Origin: Jejuia sp049889775
GTDB lineage: Bacteria > Bacteroidota > Bacteroidia > Flavobacteriales > Flavobacteriaceae
Length of the DNA stretch: 64,000 bases
Direction: 5' to 3'
Assembly: GCA_049889775.1 (NCBI GenBank)
Contig: JBMHCT010000018.1
Span: forward strand, 62,001 to 126,000
This document shows positions 61,232 to 64,000 of the stretch, in pieces. Under the pieces are notes generated by a model. The model saw only the letters and a program-made list of their open reading frames with translations. It searched no databases and was not told the origin of the DNA. A program made the position numbers and the translations under genes. Position 1 is the stretch's first letter. Every line of letters starts with the position of its first letter.

Positions 61232-64000
61232 TTATTTAGTTGTTGCTTTAATGGTTTCAGACCAGTTACTTTCTTTTGAGTCTTTAACACGCTTTATTTT
61301 AAGATAAACCTCTGTTTCGCCTTCTAAATCAATAGACATCATTCCTCTTACATTTGAGGTAAAATTGTTATCTAAATTATTTTTTGAAGTGCCATAGGCA
61401 ACCGTATAATCGCCATCTTCGAAATCACTGGAATAGCCAACTACAAATTTGTTACCTATAATAAACGCATCCCAAATTATTGGAGGTAATGGCTTGCCAT
61501 TTGGTATGACTTGTTTTGCTTCTGAAGGGTTACTTTCACCTTTGTCATTAAGGGCAAGCAGTTTAAAATCATAGGCTTTTCCATTGGTTAAACTATCAAT
61601 ATCAATATAATTAGTTATTGTTTTTTCTGTTGAAACCGTTTCACCTGCATCATTTATATACATTGCAAAATATTCTGAAGCATTAGGTACTTCATCAAAA
61701 AGAAGTCTTGTTGAATTATTTCCTAGAATAATTTCAGAGATTTCAGGAGTAATGGCCTTTTTAAAAGATTTCGTTTTAATAAACCTAGAATAGTTATTTG
61801 GTGTTACCAAGCTAAGGGTTATATCCAAAATGTCCTCTGGTATAGCTTTCCAAGTTATTTCTCCATTCCAAACCTTATCTTCTGGAGTCAATTTTGGTAA
61901 ATCAATGATGTTTTCTGAAACCACTTCGCCTTTAGCATCTCTAAACTGATATTTTAATTTATAACCTACCATATTATGACTAGGATAATCGTTTCGGCTC
62001 TTAATTGGTATGCTAACTTTAGCTGTATGTTTTTCAAAATCAATATCGGTAATTTCAATATCATGAATTGGCGCATGTTCTTTTTTAAGACGATTAAACA
62101 ATCTTCTTTTTTGTCGCCATGTTGTAATTACACCCCATACTCTGTTTTCTTCTGCTGTTGTACCAGAATAACCACTTCTGTAATCGTTAAATGTCCACAT
62201 AGATGTCCCTACCACGAATTCATTTTTATTTCTAAAATGTTTCATCCATTCAGAGAAGATTTCTTTATCGGCATTTGGTGATGTGGTTTGAAAAGGGTCG
62301 AAACCGTATTCTGAGATAAATACTGGTTTATCTGGCCATTTAGTACGTAATGTATTTAGGATATCTTGTGGTTGTCCTTGCCAACGATACATATTATGCA
62401 TAATTAAATCGACATACGTATTGGGGTCTGTTTCTGGAGTATATTCATCTTTTTGTCCAGAATTACTAACACAGGTCACCAATCTGTAAGGATCTAATTC
62501 TTGCTTTACATATGCAATGGCTTCCTTTCCATATTCATAATGATTACTTAGCTCATTACCTACACTCCAACCTATAATACTTGGGTGATTAATATCACGC
62601 TCTATCATACCTTTTAACCAATACTTAGAAAGAAAGTAATTCTTATCTGACGAAGAAGGCTGCCCAATTCTTTTTGAAACCTTAATGTAAGGCTCATCTA
62701 GTGTCAAAATTTCTTCTTCAGTCTTTAATTGCATCCCATTTTCACTAACAACTTTATTAAGTGGTAAATAGGTGGCTCTAAATTCTTCATTATTTAAATC
62801 TCTAATGTTGGCTTCTTCAAACAATAAAATGCCTTTTTCATCACATAGATCAATAAGTTTTTCATTTTGTGTACCATGCATAATTCTCATAAAATTGGCA
62901 CCAGACTCTTTCATAAGGTCTACATCTTTTTCTAAAACTTCTAATGGTTCTGATGACCCCCAATAACGACTTTCACTTACTCTATTAAACCCTGCTAATC
63001 TTACAGGTTCTCCATTTAAAATCAATTGGGAATCCGTTAATTCTACTTTTCTTATTCCGAAATTATCGGTTCTTTCGTTTAAAACGGTTTCGCCTTCAGA
63101 AATAGTAGTTTCAATCTTATATAACTTAGGATTATCAAAATGCCATAATTCTACATCACCTGCTTTTAATTCAGATTCCAAATGTATTTCATTTGATGTA
63201 TTTGGTTCAATATCAATAACACCGTTTAAGACAGCTATTTCCGAAGCATCAATTATTTTAGAGTTAACGTTAATGCTTCGCTTTTCTGAAGAGTTATTTT
63301 CAATTTTTACTTTTAGCTTTAATTCAGCGGTACCCGTTTTTAAATCTGGCTCCGCATGTATGTATTGGTAATCTATACGAACATCTTTGTTTTTTGTTAG
63401 GGTTACATCTCTAATGATTCCACCCCAATTCCAGGTGGCACCAACAATAGCACTATTATCTGCCTGAACTGCAATAACGTTTTTACCATTAAAATTTAAG
63501 ACATCGGTAACATCAAATTCAAAAGGCGTAAAGCCTCCTCTATTAGCACCGATAAATTTTCCGTTTAGGTACACTTTTGATACGTGGTATACCCCGTCAA
63601 ATTTCAAGTAGTAGCGTTCATCTGAAGCTTTAACCCAACTCTCGGGAATTTCAATTGTTTTTCTATACCAGCCTATTCCTGTATAGTTAGAAAAATCATT
63701 AATCATTCCCCAATGCCCAGGGACTTTTAAATTGTACCAATTAGAGTCATCAAAATTAGTTTTAAACACCTCTTTTGGTTCTTCTTTGGCTGTTAAAAAC
63801 TTCTCTTTGGTTATTGGTTTAAACATTACGGCATCTGCGGCCACATTGCCATTTTGAATAGCCGAAAGTTCTACATAGTTTTTTGCATTACTATTAAATT
63901 CGTAAATACCAAGACTTACCCATTCATTACAAAATACACGCTGACTCACATATTTAGAAGTAATACCTCCTTCATGTTTTATATTGTATTCAGCTGTCAT
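61232..64000 (-). CDS. GH2 family beta-glycosidase with accessory domains (N-terminus beyond window)
   Basis: 922 codons visible; the frame is still open at base 64000. The first about 65 residues (HEGGITSKYVSQRVF ... GNVAADAVMFKP) look like the end of a golvesin-C-terminal/xly-like domain. Then comes a GH2 jelly roll (VPGHWGMINDFSNYTGIGWY), an Ig-like domain, and a TIM barrel with GWSVGNELSNHYEYG (acid/base Glu) and PVFISEYGFDP (nucleophile Glu). The C-terminal 250 residues hold a further beta domain and a fibronectin III-like domain. Probably a beta-galactosidase-type exo-enzyme on algal galactan. The ATG at 64000 is likely internal. Confidence 0.88.
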   Translation of the reverse strand: MTAEYNIKHEGGITSKYVSQRVFCNEWVSLGIYEFNSNAKNYVELSAIQNGNVAADAVMFKPITKEKFLTAKEEPKEVFKTNFDDSNWYNLKVPGHWGMINDFSNYTGIGWYRKTIEIPESWVKASDERYYLKFDGVYHVSKVYLNGKFIGANRGGFTPFEFDVTDVLNFNGKNVIAVQADNSAIVGATWNWGGIIRDVTLTKNKDVRIDYQYIHAEPDLKTGTAELKLKVKIENNSSEKRSINVNSKIIDASEIAVLNGVIDIEPNTSNEIHLESELKAGDVELWHFDNPKLYKIETTISEGETVLNERTDNFGIRKVELTDSQLILNGEPVRLAGFNRVSESRYWGSSEPLEVLEKDVDLMKESGANFMRIMHGTQNEKLIDLCDEKGILLFEEANIRDLNNEEFRATYLPLNKVVSENGMQLKTEEEILTLDEPYIKVSKRIGQPSSSDKNYFLSKYWLKGMIERDINHPSIIGWSVGNELSNHYEYGKEAIAYVKQELDPYRLVTCVSNSGQKDEYTPETDPNTYVDLIMHNMYRWQGQPQDILNTLRTKWPDKPVFISEYGFDPFQTTSPNADKEIFSEWMKHFRNKNEFVVGTSMWTFNDYRSGYSGTTAEENRVWGVITTWRQKRRLFNRLKKEHAPIHDIEITDIDFEKHTAKVSIPIKSRNDYPSHNMVGYKLKYQFRDAKGEVVSENIIDLPKLTPEDKVWNGEITWKAIPEDILDITLSLVTPNNYSRFIKTKSFKKAITPEISEIILGNNSTRLLFDEVPNASEYFAMYINDAGETVSTEKTITNYIDIDSLTNGKAYDFKLLALNDKGESNPSEAKQVIPNGKPLPPIIWDAFIIGNKFVVGYSSDFEDGDYTVAYGTSKNNLDNNFTSNVRGMMSIDLEGETEVYLKIKRVKDSKESNWSETIKATTK

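Noticed and set aside
1..64000. CRISPR array, prophage or transposon
   Set aside because: No regularly spaced repeats, phage structural genes, transposase or integrase could be recognised in the window.

Overview
This 64 kb window reads as chromosomal DNA of a marine member of the Flavobacteriaceae (Bacteroidota). It is AT-rich. Promoters fit the Bacteroidota pattern TTG-N19-TAnnTTTG, most clearly upstream of the HU gene and the tRNA-Met gene. Two secreted proteins end in type IX secretion (T9SS) type A sorting domains. Other pointers are menaquinone genes, a long (about 480 residue) GAPDH, many SPII lipoproteins, lineage-typical unknown families (DUF4290, DUF2853, DUF5777, DUF2279) and enzymes for red-algal sulfated galactans.

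Left part (1-22.4 kb): mostly housekeeping in short, tight operons. These are GNAT-prmC-ligA (ligA cut by the window start); a lipoprotein-ribD-HAD-YigZ operon; dnaA-LMW phosphatase-RsmI-like methylase; dapF-GNAT-mltG-DUF2279; an HtrA protease; a long GAPDH; a transaldolase; an SDR; the SRP RNA; a glutaminyl cyclase lipoprotein; and cydAB for cytochrome bd.

Middle accessory envelope locus (22.4-29.4 kb): nine minus-strand genes form one apparent operon. It encodes a mono-heme cytochrome c-like lipoprotein, two YceI proteins, two small OB-like membrane-anchored proteins, two DUF5777 outer-membrane barrels, a small CxxC metal-binding-like protein, and a lipoprotein with four COG4315-type repeats fused to a blue-copper domain. 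The YceI, OB and DUF5777 trio occurs twice. A membrane-anchored LytTR regulator is divergently transcribed, and three GAATATTT boxes lie between it and the operon. This is the best candidate for an undescribed system: an envelope redox, metal or isoprenoid module beside cytochrome bd.

29.4-53.4 kb: mnmE; an orphan gene with a structured leader; two tandem HYR-GH16 lipoproteins; an S1-domain CvfB-like protein; DUF2853; the menaquinone block (thioesterase, menF, menD); a 983-residue T9SS beta-helix protein with three repeated carbohydrate-binding-like modules; murA with Asp in place of the fosfomycin-target Cys; DUF4290; DUF493; ATPase-recQ-fmt; HU; YqgE; a class IV aminotransferase; a START-like protein; and tRNA-Met.

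53.4-64 kb: a minus-strand polysaccharide utilisation operon starts next to tRNA-Met and runs off the right edge. From the right edge inward it encodes a GH2 (partial), a GH43/GH117-like propeller lipoprotein, a second GH2, a GH16 interrupted by a discoidin-like domain, a GH117, a GH16 with a TAG at the expected nucleophile codon, and a sulfatase. Together they suggest breakdown of agar- or porphyran-like galactan: endo-hydrolysis by GH16, desulfation, and exo-trimming by GH117 and GH2. No SusC/SusD pair is visible, so it may lie beyond 64 kb. No CRISPR array, prophage, complete insertion sequence or rRNA was seen.
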